Assembly (NCBI GenBank): GCA_964599375.1
Contig: CAZREW010000007.1
Coordinates: 69,879-133,878 of the forward strand
DNA length: 64,000 nucleotides
Direction of reading: 5' to 3'
DNA from: JAUWCL01 sp964599375
Lineage (GTDB): Bacteria > Krumholzibacteriota > Krumholzibacteriia > Krumholzibacteriales > Krumholzibacteriaceae
Of the stretch, positions 33,083 through 41,177 are shown in pieces. The first letter of the stretch is position 1. Every line of letters starts with the position of its first letter. Position numbers and translations under genes: made by a program. The notes under the pieces are model-generated. The model was not told the DNA's origin, did not search any database, and was given only the letters and a program-made list of their open reading frames with translations.

Positions 33083-33807
33083 CCATCTTTCTGTCCGCGG
33101 CAGACCTTGATGCACAGGCCGCATATCATCGCGTTGATCTTCTCCGACTTCTCGAATCGCCTCAGCTGGGCGGCGCACCTGTCGAGGTTGAAATCCTCAG
33201 GCTCTTCCGCGATCGCCCCCACGGGACACATATTAACGCATGCCCTGCAGTTTCCGCAATCACCGCCTGCGTGTCCGCCGCTGCGGGCGGGAAGCTCCAT
33301 GTCGGTCAGGACGGTGACGAGCCTGACCTGGGAACCGAACTGAGGCGTGACAAGCAGGTTGTTGCGCCCCATCCACCCCAGGCCGGCCAGCCCGGCGACC
33401 TCCCTGTGGGAGAGATGCGCCCTGAGCAGATTCCAGTCGAGTATCTGCGACGCGGGCACCGGCAGAGCCGAGAATCCTTCCTTCTGGATCTCGCCCGCGA
33501 TAAGAAGCGCAGCCTGGTCGAGGGCTATGTTGACCTGCCTGTAATGGTAGTAATATGTCCAGGTCGGAGCGGTAAGGACGGTCTCGAGAACCGGGGAGGA
33601 CAGATTTATCCCCATCGATACTGCATGGGGGAGGGAACGAGCTATCTCCCTGATCGATTCATGGAAGCGGCACCTCTGATCCTCGTCTATCAGCGCCGTC
33701 CCGAACAGACTGATGCCTGTCCGCATCGCGGCCGCTCTCAGTCTTTCAAAATTGATCTCCGGCTCAAGACGCTCGCTCAATGATGCCCCCGGCGTACGCG
33801 CCGCCAT
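33079..33807 (-). CDS. QueG-like iron-sulfur protein
   Basis: 242 residues. AGLGWMGRNNLLVTPQFGS (about residues 140-158) and CGNCRACVNMCP, plus a second set ending CGLCIKVC, are the DUF1730-type and two-cluster [4Fe-4S] features of epoxyqueuosine reductase. The protein is much shorter than QueG (about 350-380 residues) and may not bind cobalamin in the same way, so function in queuosine synthesis is unproved. It starts 1 base after the guaB stop. Confidence 0.82.
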   Translation of the reverse strand: MAARTPGASLSERLEPEINFERLRAAAMRTGISLFGTALIDEDQRCRFHESIREIARSLPHAVSMGINLSSPVLETVLTAPTWTYYYHYRQVNIALDQAALLIAGEIQKEGFSALPVPASQILDWNLLRAHLSHREVAGLAGLGWMGRNNLLVTPQFGSQVRLVTVLTDMELPARSGGHAGGDCGNCRACVNMCPVGAIAEEPEDFNLDRCAAQLRRFEKSEKINAMICGLCIKVCRGQKDG

Positions 33808-33808
33808 A

Positions 33809-35275
33809 TCAGGTGGTCTTGTAATTAGGGGCTTCTTTCGTGATGGTCACATCATGCGGATGGCTCTCCCTCAGGCCGGCCTGCGTGATCCTGATGAACC
33901 GGGCCTTCTTCTTGAGCTGCTCGATCGTGCCGACGCCGCAGTACCCCATCCCCGACCTGAGGCCTCCCATCAACTGGTAGACGTTGCTCGCGAGACTGCC
34001 CTTGTACGAGACCCGCCCCTCTATACCCTCGGCTACGAACTTGCGCTCCTCGGTTATGCCCGCCTGGAAATACCTGTCGCCGCTTCCGCTCTTCATCGCC
34101 CCGATCGAACCCATTCCCCGGTATATCTTGAAGCTCTTGCCCTGGTGGTAGATTATCTCGCCGGGGCTCTCCTCGGTCCCGGCGAACAGGCTGCCTACCA
34201 TCACGCAGTCAGCTCCGGCCGCTATGGCCTTCGTGATGTCTCCCGAGAACTTGATACCACCGTCCGCGATCACCGGGATACCCGCCTTCGAGGCTACCTC
34301 GGCACAGTCCATTATCGCGGTGATCTGCGGCACCCCTATGCCCGCGATCACCCTGGTCGTGCATATCGCGCCGGGGCCTATCCCGATCTTCACCGCGCTG
34401 GCGCCGGCCTTTATCAGGTCCCTCGTACCGGCCGCGGTCGCCACGTTACCGGCGATTATCTGCAGCCCGCGGTATTTTCCGCGGATCTTCGCGACCGTCT
34501 CGAGGACCGCCACCGAGTGCCCGTGAGCCGTATCGACGACGACGACGTCGACACCCGCGTCTACGAGCGCCTTGACACGCCTCATCGTCTCTCCCAGCAC
34601 TCCCACGGCCGCTCCCACGCAGAGCCTGCCGTCGGCGTCCTTGCACGCGTTGGGATAATCGAGCTTTTTCTGGATATCCTTTACCGTTATGAGCCCCTTG
34701 AGCTTTCCGCCGCTGTCCACGACGGGGAGCTTCTCGATCCTGTTCTCGTGCAGGATGCGCTTGGCCTTCTCCATGCTTATTCCCACAGATGCCGTTATCG
34801 GATCCTTGGTCATCACGTCGCTTACCTTCTGGTCGTAACGGTCGATGAACCGCAGGTCCCTGTTGGTCAGGATCCCGACGAGGACGCCGTTCTTTTTCGT
34901 GATGGGAAGGCCGGAGATCCTGTACGTGCTCATCACCGCCATCGCCTCGCTCACGAGCTGGTCGGGAGAGAATGTCACAGGGTTGGAGATGAGCCCGCTC
35001 TCGCTCCTCTTGACCCGGTCGACCTGTTCGGCCTGCTCCTCGATCGAGAAGTTCTTGTGTATTATCCCGATGCCGCCCTCTCGCGCGAGGGCTATGGCAA
35101 GCTCCGCCTCGGTAACGGTATCCATCGCGGCCGACACTATCGGAATATTGAGGGTGATTTTCCTGGTCAGCCGTGTTTTGAGGTTCACCTTCTGCGGGTG
35201 GACGTTAGATTTGGCGGGGATGAGGAGCACATCGTCGAACGTGAGGCCTTCCTTAACGATCTTGTTTTCCTTCAA
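33809..35275 (-). CDS. guaB: IMP dehydrogenase
   Basis: NAD-dependent oxidation of IMP to XMP, the committed step of GMP synthesis. 488 residues with TIM barrel, two CBS domains inserted at about residues 95-205, the active-site loop GIGPGAICTTR and the flap GSGDRYFQ. The start is TTG 35275; no better start lies before LTFDDVLL. It is followed by the QueG-like and hydrolase genes on the same transcript. Confidence 0.97.
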   Translation of the reverse strand: MKENKIVKEGLTFDDVLLIPAKSNVHPQKVNLKTRLTRKITLNIPIVSAAMDTVTEAELAIALAREGGIGIIHKNFSIEEQAEQVDRVKRSESGLISNPVTFSPDQLVSEAMAVMSTYRISGLPITKKNGVLVGILTNRDLRFIDRYDQKVSDVMTKDPITASVGISMEKAKRILHENRIEKLPVVDSGGKLKGLITVKDIQKKLDYPNACKDADGRLCVGAAVGVLGETMRRVKALVDAGVDVVVVDTAHGHSVAVLETVAKIRGKYRGLQIIAGNVATAAGTRDLIKAGASAVKIGIGPGAICTTRVIAGIGVPQITAIMDCAEVASKAGIPVIADGGIKFSGDITKAIAAGADCVMVGSLFAGTEESPGEIIYHQGKSFKIYRGMGSIGAMKSGSGDRYFQAGITEERKFVAEGIEGRVSYKGSLASNVYQLMGGLRSGMGYCGVGTIEQLKKKARFIRITQAGLRESHPHDVTITKEAPNYKTT

Positions 35276-35356
35276 TTATGCCGAAGGAGCGGTGCCGCTC
35301 CCTCTCCCTCCTCTCGAACCAGGCTTCCCCTGTCCGTCTATATTAACATATGAAGG

Positions 35357-35400
35357 TCCTGTGTTGACAGGAACATACCCTCAACCGCCGGGAGTGTCAA
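35357..35400 (-). promoter_or_regulatory. guaB promoter with inverted repeat at the start site
   Basis: Minus strand TTGACA (35400-35395), 17-base spacer, TATGTT (35377-35372). TCCTGT-GTTG-ACAGGA (35357-35372) is a perfect inverted repeat near the expected start of transcription. Confidence 0.52.
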
Positions 35401-36287
35401 GATTCTTCAGATCCCGGCCGGCCACCCTTTCCGGGCTCGCCTTCGCCAGAGAGGAGCTCGTAGAGGCGGCCGCTCACCGGTATTGTCCTGAATTCCGAGA
35501 TGGGCCTGCGCTCCATCTTCCGGCCGTCGAATATCGCGATGTCGGAGATGCCAGTCTCCTCAAGGAGCCTGAAGGCGTACCTGAAATCGCAGCCTACGTC
35601 GGCCGGCGTATGAGCGTCCGAGCCGAGCGTGACCGGCACGCCACGTGCCCCGCAGGCCTCGAGCAGGAGCCTGTCCGGATATATCGAGCCGGCTCCCCTT
35701 CGCAGACCGGCGGTGTTGACCTCGATCGCCATCCCGTGAACGGACAGGAGATCGGCCAGCTTCTCGTATTCTCCGGAAGAGCCCGGCCCCGGCTCGAAGG
35801 TCTCCTTGCGGAGAGAGTCGGCGTGGGCGAGCACGTCGAAAAGCCCGCTGCGGATCATCTGACCCAGTATCTTGAAGTAAAGCGGGAATGCCTTCTGCGG
35901 GTCCTCGGAATCGTATCGGTCCCTTCCCGCCTTGCTGCTGAAGTGCCAGTCGCCGAGGAAGTGGAGGGATCCGAGTACGTAGTCGAAGGGGTATTTCGCC
36001 AGCAGCTCCCTCGTCCTGTCCTCGAGACCCGGGAAATAGTCCGCCTCTATCCCGAGCTTGATCCTTATGCTCTCGCGGTATTTCATCTGGAGGTGTTCGA
36101 CCAGCCCGACGTAGTCTGGGAGCCTCTTCTCCAGCATCGCGTGATAGGGGTCGGGGTCGACGACCTTGGGCAGATGGGCGGAAAAGCCTATCTCGATGAA
36201 GCCCTTCCCGAGGGCCTCGAGGACATACTCCTCCAGCTCGCCCTCGGCGTGTCCACAGAAATTGCCGTGCATGTGATAATCGATCAT
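35397..36287 (-). CDS. PHP-domain phosphoesterase, histidinol-phosphatase (HisK) type
   Basis: 296 residues beginning MIDYHMHGNFCGHAEG; the HxH, GIEAD, GSLHF, HAD and GSDAHTP motifs form the metal centre of the PHP family. Length and motif order match the HisK-type histidinol-phosphatases that finish histidine synthesis, but no his genes are close. It lies 53 bases after hypE on the same strand. Confidence 0.85.
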   Translation of the reverse strand: MIDYHMHGNFCGHAEGELEEYVLEALGKGFIEIGFSAHLPKVVDPDPYHAMLEKRLPDYVGLVEHLQMKYRESIRIKLGIEADYFPGLEDRTRELLAKYPFDYVLGSLHFLGDWHFSSKAGRDRYDSEDPQKAFPLYFKILGQMIRSGLFDVLAHADSLRKETFEPGPGSSGEYEKLADLLSVHGMAIEVNTAGLRRGAGSIYPDRLLLEACGARGVPVTLGSDAHTPADVGCDFRYAFRLLEETGISDIAIFDGRKMERRPISEFRTIPVSGRLYELLSGEGEPGKGGRPGSEES

Positions 36288-36340
36288 CGTACTGACAAGA
36301 TATACCTTTTAGGGGATTTCGGCAACTCCGGCGGTGTGTA

Positions 36341-37354
36341 TCAGCAGATACGCGGCAGAAGATCCCCGTACGGCAGGTCTACGACCCTTTCCCCGCCGAA
36401 AGAGGTCTTCATGATGACGCGCCCGGCCGGGCCTTCGACGGCAGCCCCTATGATCGCAGCGTTCCTGCCCAGCTCGATCGCCCTCATAGCCTCCAGGACC
36501 GCCTCCGCCTCGCCCGGGTCCACTACAGCGACGAGCTTCCCCTCGTTCGCGATGTTCAGCGGATCGTATCCCATCAGCTCGCAGCCGTTCCTGACCGACG
36601 CGGAGACCGGTATCAGCCCCTCCTCCACGCGCAGGCATATCCCCGAATCAGCGGCGATCTCGTTGAGCACGGCGGCGAGGCCTCCCCGGGTCGCGTCCCT
36701 CATCGCCCTTATGCCGGCGAATCTCTCGAGAAGCGGAACGGTGAGCTTCGAGAGCGGGGCCGCGTCGCTTCGCAGGTCGCTCCCGAAATCTATCCCCTCG
36801 CGCATGCTCAGTATCGCAAGGCCGTGGTCACCGATCGTGCCGCTCACCAGGATCCTGTCCCCCTTAACGGCCGAATCGGACGAGAGCGAGAGGCCGTCCG
36901 GCACGACCCCTATCCCGGCAGTGTTTATGAAGATCCCGTCCGCTTTGCCCCTGTCGACGACCTTGGTGTCACCCGTGACCACGGTGACCCCCGCCTCATC
37001 CGCGGCGGCCCTTATCGAAGACGCTATCCTCTCGAGGTCCGATACGGAAAAGCCTTCCTCGATGATCATAGCGAGCGAGATGTACTTCGGCACTGCGCCG
37101 ACGACGGCGAGGTCGTTGACCGTGCCGCATACAGCCAGGTGGCCTATGTCGCCTCCGGGGAAGAAGAGAGGGTGCACGACGAAAGAGTCGGTGGTAAACG
37201 CTATCCGCCCTGGCGGCGCGTCGAAGACGGCGCTGTCCTGCAGCGCGCCTTCCTGGCCCCCGACCGCTCCGACGAGGAAGGAGACGAGCTCCTTCATCAT
37301 TATCCCGCCGCCGCCGTGGGCCAGCAGTATCTTTTCGTCCTCCAGCCTGCTCAT
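36341..37354 (-). CDS. hypE: hydrogenase maturation protein HypE
   Basis: Dehydrates the carbamoylated C-terminal cysteine to thiocyanate, giving the CN ligand of NiFe hydrogenases. 337 residues of the PurM/AIRS fold; the C-terminus ends PRIC, with the essential terminal Cys. ATG 37354 has GGGAG 8 bases upstream. It follows hypF after 43 bases. Confidence 0.95.
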   Translation of the reverse strand: MSRLEDEKILLAHGGGGIMMKELVSFLVGAVGGQEGALQDSAVFDAPPGRIAFTTDSFVVHPLFFPGGDIGHLAVCGTVNDLAVVGAVPKYISLAMIIEEGFSVSDLERIASSIRAAADEAGVTVVTGDTKVVDRGKADGIFINTAGIGVVPDGLSLSSDSAVKGDRILVSGTIGDHGLAILSMREGIDFGSDLRSDAAPLSKLTVPLLERFAGIRAMRDATRGGLAAVLNEIAADSGICLRVEEGLIPVSASVRNGCELMGYDPLNIANEGKLVAVVDPGEAEAVLEAMRAIELGRNAAIIGAAVEGPAGRVIMKTSFGGERVVDLPYGDLLPRIC

Positions 37355-37397
37355 ACGATCAGCTCCCTGCGTATCATGCCAGGACCGTACCGGGGCA

Positions 37398-39716
37398 TTA
37401 TAGCCCACCTCTCGCTAACCTCGCAGCGGCAATCTGCGCCTGCCCGAGCGAGACCCCCCCGTCGTTGGGAGGCACGGTCCGGTGCATCAGGAACGCCGTG
37501 CCCGTTCCAGACGCCAGATCCATGATCCTCTCGCAGAGCTGCCTGTTCTGGAACACTCCTCCGGAGAGCACCGCGGCAGAGCACCCGTTTAGGCCCGCGA
37601 GCATCACCGCTGTTTCCACGATCATGTACGCGACACTCTCGTGAAACGAGGCCGCGATATCACGAGGATCCACCGCGCTGGAGATATCCTCCATTATCCC
37701 GGCTATGACCGGAGCGGCGTCGATCTCCATCGGGTGGCTCTCGCTGTATCCGAACCTGTACCTGCTCTCTGCCCGTCCGGCTCCGAGGGCGAGGCTCTCG
37801 AGGGCGACCGCCGCCTGGGCCTCGTAGCTCACCTTCAGGCCGAGCCCCAGCAGGGCCGCAACCGCGTCGAACAGCCTTCCGGCGCTCGAGGTCAGCATCG
37901 AGTTGATGTTCCGGTCGGCCATGTCCATGACGATCTCTGCGGGAAGGTCCCCCAGCCTCAATCCGGGCGGGGCCTTTGAAATCGCCTGGGACCCGAAGAC
38001 CTCGCGCAGATACATAAGCGACATCCTCCACGGCTCCCGTACCGCCCTCTCACCGCCCGGCAGAGGGACGTGCCTGAGGTGAGCTAGCCTTGTGAAATCG
38101 TGCTGGCGCGCCAGCAGGAACTCTCCTCCCCAGAGCGTGCCGTCTCCCCCGTACCCGGTGCCGTCGAACGACACCCCTATTACCGGCTCGCTGATGCCGT
38201 ATTCAGCCATCACGCTTACCGCGTGCGCGTGGTGGTGCTGCACCTCGATAATTTTTTCGGCGCCGAGCACCCCTGCTATCCTCGATGTGAAATAATCGGG
38301 GTGCATGTCCCTTACGACGACAGATGGCGAGAGCGAAAGCATGCTTTTGAAGGACGCGAGCTCGCTGTGGTAGTTCTTCTGGCTCCTGTAGTCGCCGAGG
38401 TCCCCCAGGTGGGGCGAGACGAAAGCCGCATCCCCTCTTGTAAGGGTGAACGTCCCCTTCTCCTGCCCGCCGAGCGCCAGGATGCACGCGTCCGAGCCGG
38501 GATCAAGCGGCACGGGCTCCGGCACGAATCCCCGGGCCCGCCGCAACGGCACGGGCATTCCGCCGGGGACGAAGAATATCGAATCGTCGCACTTGTGCGC
38601 TATCCGCCTGTCATTGATCAGGGCTGCGTCTGCTATCGGCCCAAGTATCCCCGTGAGCTCTTCTTCGGTCGATATGAGCGGCTCGTCGGTGAAATTTGCC
38701 GAGGTCATCACCAGCGCTTCGAAATCCTCCATCAGCAGGTGGTGAACCGGCGTGTAGGGCAGGAACGCCCCGGTATACCCGTTGCCGGGCGCCAGTGCTT
38801 CGGCGAGCAGGTCCTGTCCCCTGGTCCTGAGCAGTACTATCGGGGCTTCGGGCGAGAGAAGAAGCTTTTTCTCGACATCCCCTGCCTCGCAGTATCTCTC
38901 GAGGGTCGCGATGTCTCGGAACATTACGGCGAACGGTTTGACCGGCCGCTTCTTCCGTGCCCTCAGTATCGAGACCGTCTCCTCGCTGCTGGCAAGGCAT
39001 GCGATATGATACCCCCCGAGCCCCTTGACCGCGAGTATCCTTCCGTTGCCTATCAGCCGCTTCGCCTCCTCGACAGGATCCCCCTGTATCTCCCGCATAT
39101 CGGCGTCGACAAGCGACAGGGACGGCCCGCAGCCCGGGCATGAAATCGGCTCGGCGTGGAATCTCCTGTCGGCCGGGTCGGAATATTGACCCTCGCAGAG
39201 GGTGTCCATCTCGAAGACGCTCATCGTCGTGAGCGGCCTGTCGTACGGGAGCCCCTCGATTATCGTGAACCGCGGCCCGCAGTTCGTGCAGTTTATGAAG
39301 GGATACCGGTACCTCGGGTCGCCTGGGTCTCCCATCTCCCGCAGGCAGTCCGCGCAGGTGGCCGTGTCTACGGGGTAGAGGGCGTCGGAGCGGCCCGCCT
39401 CCTCGCTCTCGATGATGACGAACTCCCCGTCACCGGCCGGTTCGGCGCGCTCAACCTCGATCGAATCTATTCTGGCAAGCGGCGGCAGATCGTCCCTGAG
39501 TGACGAAGCGAAGGCAAGCATGGAGTCCCGGGGCCCCTCTACCTCGATGACCACGCCGCGCCTCGTATTCCTCACAGACCCCGCCAACCCGGCTGCAGCA
39601 GCCATCCTGTAGATCGAAGGCCGGAAGCCTACCCCCTGGACGCGCCCCTTGACTATTAGTGAGAGCCTCCCGGCGCCCCCCTCCATCTTCGATTCGAATA
39701 TCCCTCGTATATCCAT
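37398..39716 (-). CDS. hypF: carbamoyltransferase HypF
   Basis: Makes carbamoyl-adenylate from carbamoyl phosphate and ATP and transfers it to HypE. 772 residues: acylphosphatase domain (about 15-100, VQGVGFRP), two zinc fingers (CADC...CTNCGPRF and following), YrdC-like domain (about 210-390) and Kae1-like domain with HHHAH (about 490) and a late SGGVFQN. No hypABCD or NiFe hydrogenase subunit is in the window, so the target enzyme is elsewhere. Confidence 0.95.
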   Translation of the reverse strand: MDIRGIFESKMEGGAGRLSLIVKGRVQGVGFRPSIYRMAAAAGLAGSVRNTRRGVVIEVEGPRDSMLAFASSLRDDLPPLARIDSIEVERAEPAGDGEFVIIESEEAGRSDALYPVDTATCADCLREMGDPGDPRYRYPFINCTNCGPRFTIIEGLPYDRPLTTMSVFEMDTLCEGQYSDPADRRFHAEPISCPGCGPSLSLVDADMREIQGDPVEEAKRLIGNGRILAVKGLGGYHIACLASSEETVSILRARKKRPVKPFAVMFRDIATLERYCEAGDVEKKLLLSPEAPIVLLRTRGQDLLAEALAPGNGYTGAFLPYTPVHHLLMEDFEALVMTSANFTDEPLISTEEELTGILGPIADAALINDRRIAHKCDDSIFFVPGGMPVPLRRARGFVPEPVPLDPGSDACILALGGQEKGTFTLTRGDAAFVSPHLGDLGDYRSQKNYHSELASFKSMLSLSPSVVVRDMHPDYFTSRIAGVLGAEKIIEVQHHHAHAVSVMAEYGISEPVIGVSFDGTGYGGDGTLWGGEFLLARQHDFTRLAHLRHVPLPGGERAVREPWRMSLMYLREVFGSQAISKAPPGLRLGDLPAEIVMDMADRNINSMLTSSAGRLFDAVAALLGLGLKVSYEAQAAVALESLALGAGRAESRYRFGYSESHPMEIDAAPVIAGIMEDISSAVDPRDIAASFHESVAYMIVETAVMLAGLNGCSAAVLSGGVFQNRQLCERIMDLASGTGTAFLMHRTVPPNDGGVSLGQAQIAAARLARGGL

Positions 39717-39808
39717 ATCTCTCTGCCGTTGAGTGAAAAATGCCGTATTAAGATACCGGCGAGAGGCGCCCTTTTCCAGTGAAAAGGACCGAAAAGGCCT
39801 GATTTGTC

Positions 39809-39838
39809 TTGCAGGACGGGCGAGGGCGGAAATAGAAT
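39809..39838 (+). promoter_or_regulatory. putative promoter of the mgtC-like gene
   Basis: TTGCAG (39809-39814), 18-base spacer, TAGAAT (39833-39838), 29 bases before the ATG. Confidence 0.4.
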
Positions 39839-39867
39839 CATCCAGGCACTACTGAAAGGCAGACCGG

Positions 39868-40533
39868 ATGACTGAGCCCATAACCACTTACATGATGAGG
39901 CTTCTGGTCGCGCTCCTGATCGGCGGAGTCGTCGGCCTCGAGCGAGAGTTCAAGGGTAAGCCGGCGGGGATAAGGACCAACATCCTGATGTGCGTCGGCT
40001 CGTGCCTCTTTATGATAATATCGATCGAGATAGCGAGGACCGCCGGCAGGGTGGCCGACCCCGGCAGGATCGCCGCGCAGGTCGTGACAGGCGTCGGCTT
40101 CCTCTGCGCCGGCACTATAATGCGATCGAGGTTCAGCATCTCGGGCCTTACGACCGCGGCCACGATCTGGGTCCTCTCCGCCCTGGGGCTCGCGATAGGG
40201 GCCGGCTACATACTGCTCGCCGTAGCGGGAGCGGCGATCATCACCCTGACGCTGATAGCCGTGAGATTTCTCGAGGCGGGAATACACCGTTTCCACTCCA
40301 CACAAATCGTTCATCTGGTCCTCGACAGCCGTGAAGGCATGGTGCCAATTGTGCTGAGAGAATTCACGAAGCTGAAGATCTCGAACGAAGTGCACGACGT
40401 CAAGCTCGTCGACGGGACATGGAACATCATCATCGAGTATGATACGTCAAGAAAGATGAACGTCACCCTGCTTAAGGAGCTCTCTGGCATCGAGGGAGTA
40501 AAAAGCGTCACGAGGCTCGGCCACGAGTTCTAG
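39868..40533 (+). CDS. MgtC/SapB-family membrane protein
   Basis: 221 residues. Four to five membrane helices (about 8-140) with GGVVGLERE and the GAGTI-like segment GFLCAGTIMR, GLTTAATIW, typical of the family, then a cytoplasmic ACT-like domain (about 145-220). Relatives support survival at low Mg2+ or acid stress, by a debated mechanism. No cbiM, mgtA or other transporter accompanies it. Confidence 0.88.
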   Translation: MTEPITTYMMRLLVALLIGGVVGLEREFKGKPAGIRTNILMCVGSCLFMIISIEIARTAGRVADPGRIAAQVVTGVGFLCAGTIMRSRFSISGLTTAATIWVLSALGLAIGAGYILLAVAGAAIITLTLIAVRFLEAGIHRFHSTQIVHLVLDSREGMVPIVLREFTKLKISNEVHDVKLVDGTWNIIIEYDTSRKMNVTLLKELSGIEGVKSVTRLGHEF

Positions 40534-40596
40534 CGCTTCCCATTTTCTACGAGAGACCTGTCCGGGACTCCGCGGCGATACTTTCCATCAATATGA

Positions 40597-41091
40597 TCAC
40601 TCCGGGATCCTGAAGGCGGTCAGCAGCCGCACGAGCCACATTACCGTATATGCGATATACGATATGAATATCACCAAAAAGATCCCCTCGCTCAGCCGGA
40701 CAGGCTCGGAGAGGTTTGCCGCCACGGACATCGCCGACACTGAAAGCATGAACAGGCCTGTAGCTATCCCGAACGTCAGCATCAGCTCCCTCATTCGACT
40801 CTCCGCCTCGGGCCTGTTCTCGTCGCGAAGCCAGTATTCCCGGTTAGGCAGGTTGATGTACTTCGCCGGGAGTCCGCTGAGCAGATTCGGGGACAGGACG
40901 AAGCCGGCGTAGAGAACCACCATGATCCCGGTGAAGATGATGACGTGCGCGTCCTTCGAGGCCCAGTTGTCGGGCACACCGCCCCTGCTGAAATGGATGG
41001 CCGTGTTATCCGGGAGAATGAACCAGGAAAAAAGATTGAAGAGTACAGTGATCAGGAAAACGGCATTAAGGATCGCCCCAACCTTGATCAT
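40597..41091 (-). CDS. DUF1648-domain membrane protein
   Basis: 164 residues with four hydrophobic segments. The loop after helix 1, LPDNTAIHFSRGGVPDNWASK, shown in part here as AIHFSRGGVPDNW, is the signature of DUF1648 proteins, such as immunity-like SdpI relatives. The function is unknown. It follows the M3 peptidase gene by 86 bases, which contain a strong hairpin. Confidence 0.8.
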   Translation of the reverse strand: MIKVGAILNAVFLITVLFNLFSWFILPDNTAIHFSRGGVPDNWASKDAHVIIFTGIMVVLYAGFVLSPNLLSGLPAKYINLPNREYWLRDENRPEAESRMRELMLTFGIATGLFMLSVSAMSVAANLSEPVRLSEGIFLVIFISYIAYTVMWLVRLLTAFRIPE

Positions 41092-41109
41092 GGCCTTGAC
41101 CTCCGGTCA

Positions 41110-41147
41110 CTTGCAGAGGGCTCGCCGTCAGGCGGACCCTCTGCAAG
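41110..41147. other. strong intergenic hairpin without T-tract
   Basis: CTTGCAGAGGG (41110-41120) pairs perfectly with CCCTCTGCAAG (41137-41147), with an inner CGCC/GGCG stem. There is no run of T on either side. It could stabilise or attenuate the peptidase-DUF1648 transcript. Confidence 0.6.
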
Positions 41148-41177
41148 AAATACCGTTTCCAGGACTTTTTATTCGAT

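Noticed and set aside
34845..37403. 852-codon plus-strand frame antisense to guaB, PHP phosphatase and hypE
   Set aside because: It crosses three well-recognised genes and a promoter region, and its translation is Ser/Arg/Pro-rich without motifs.
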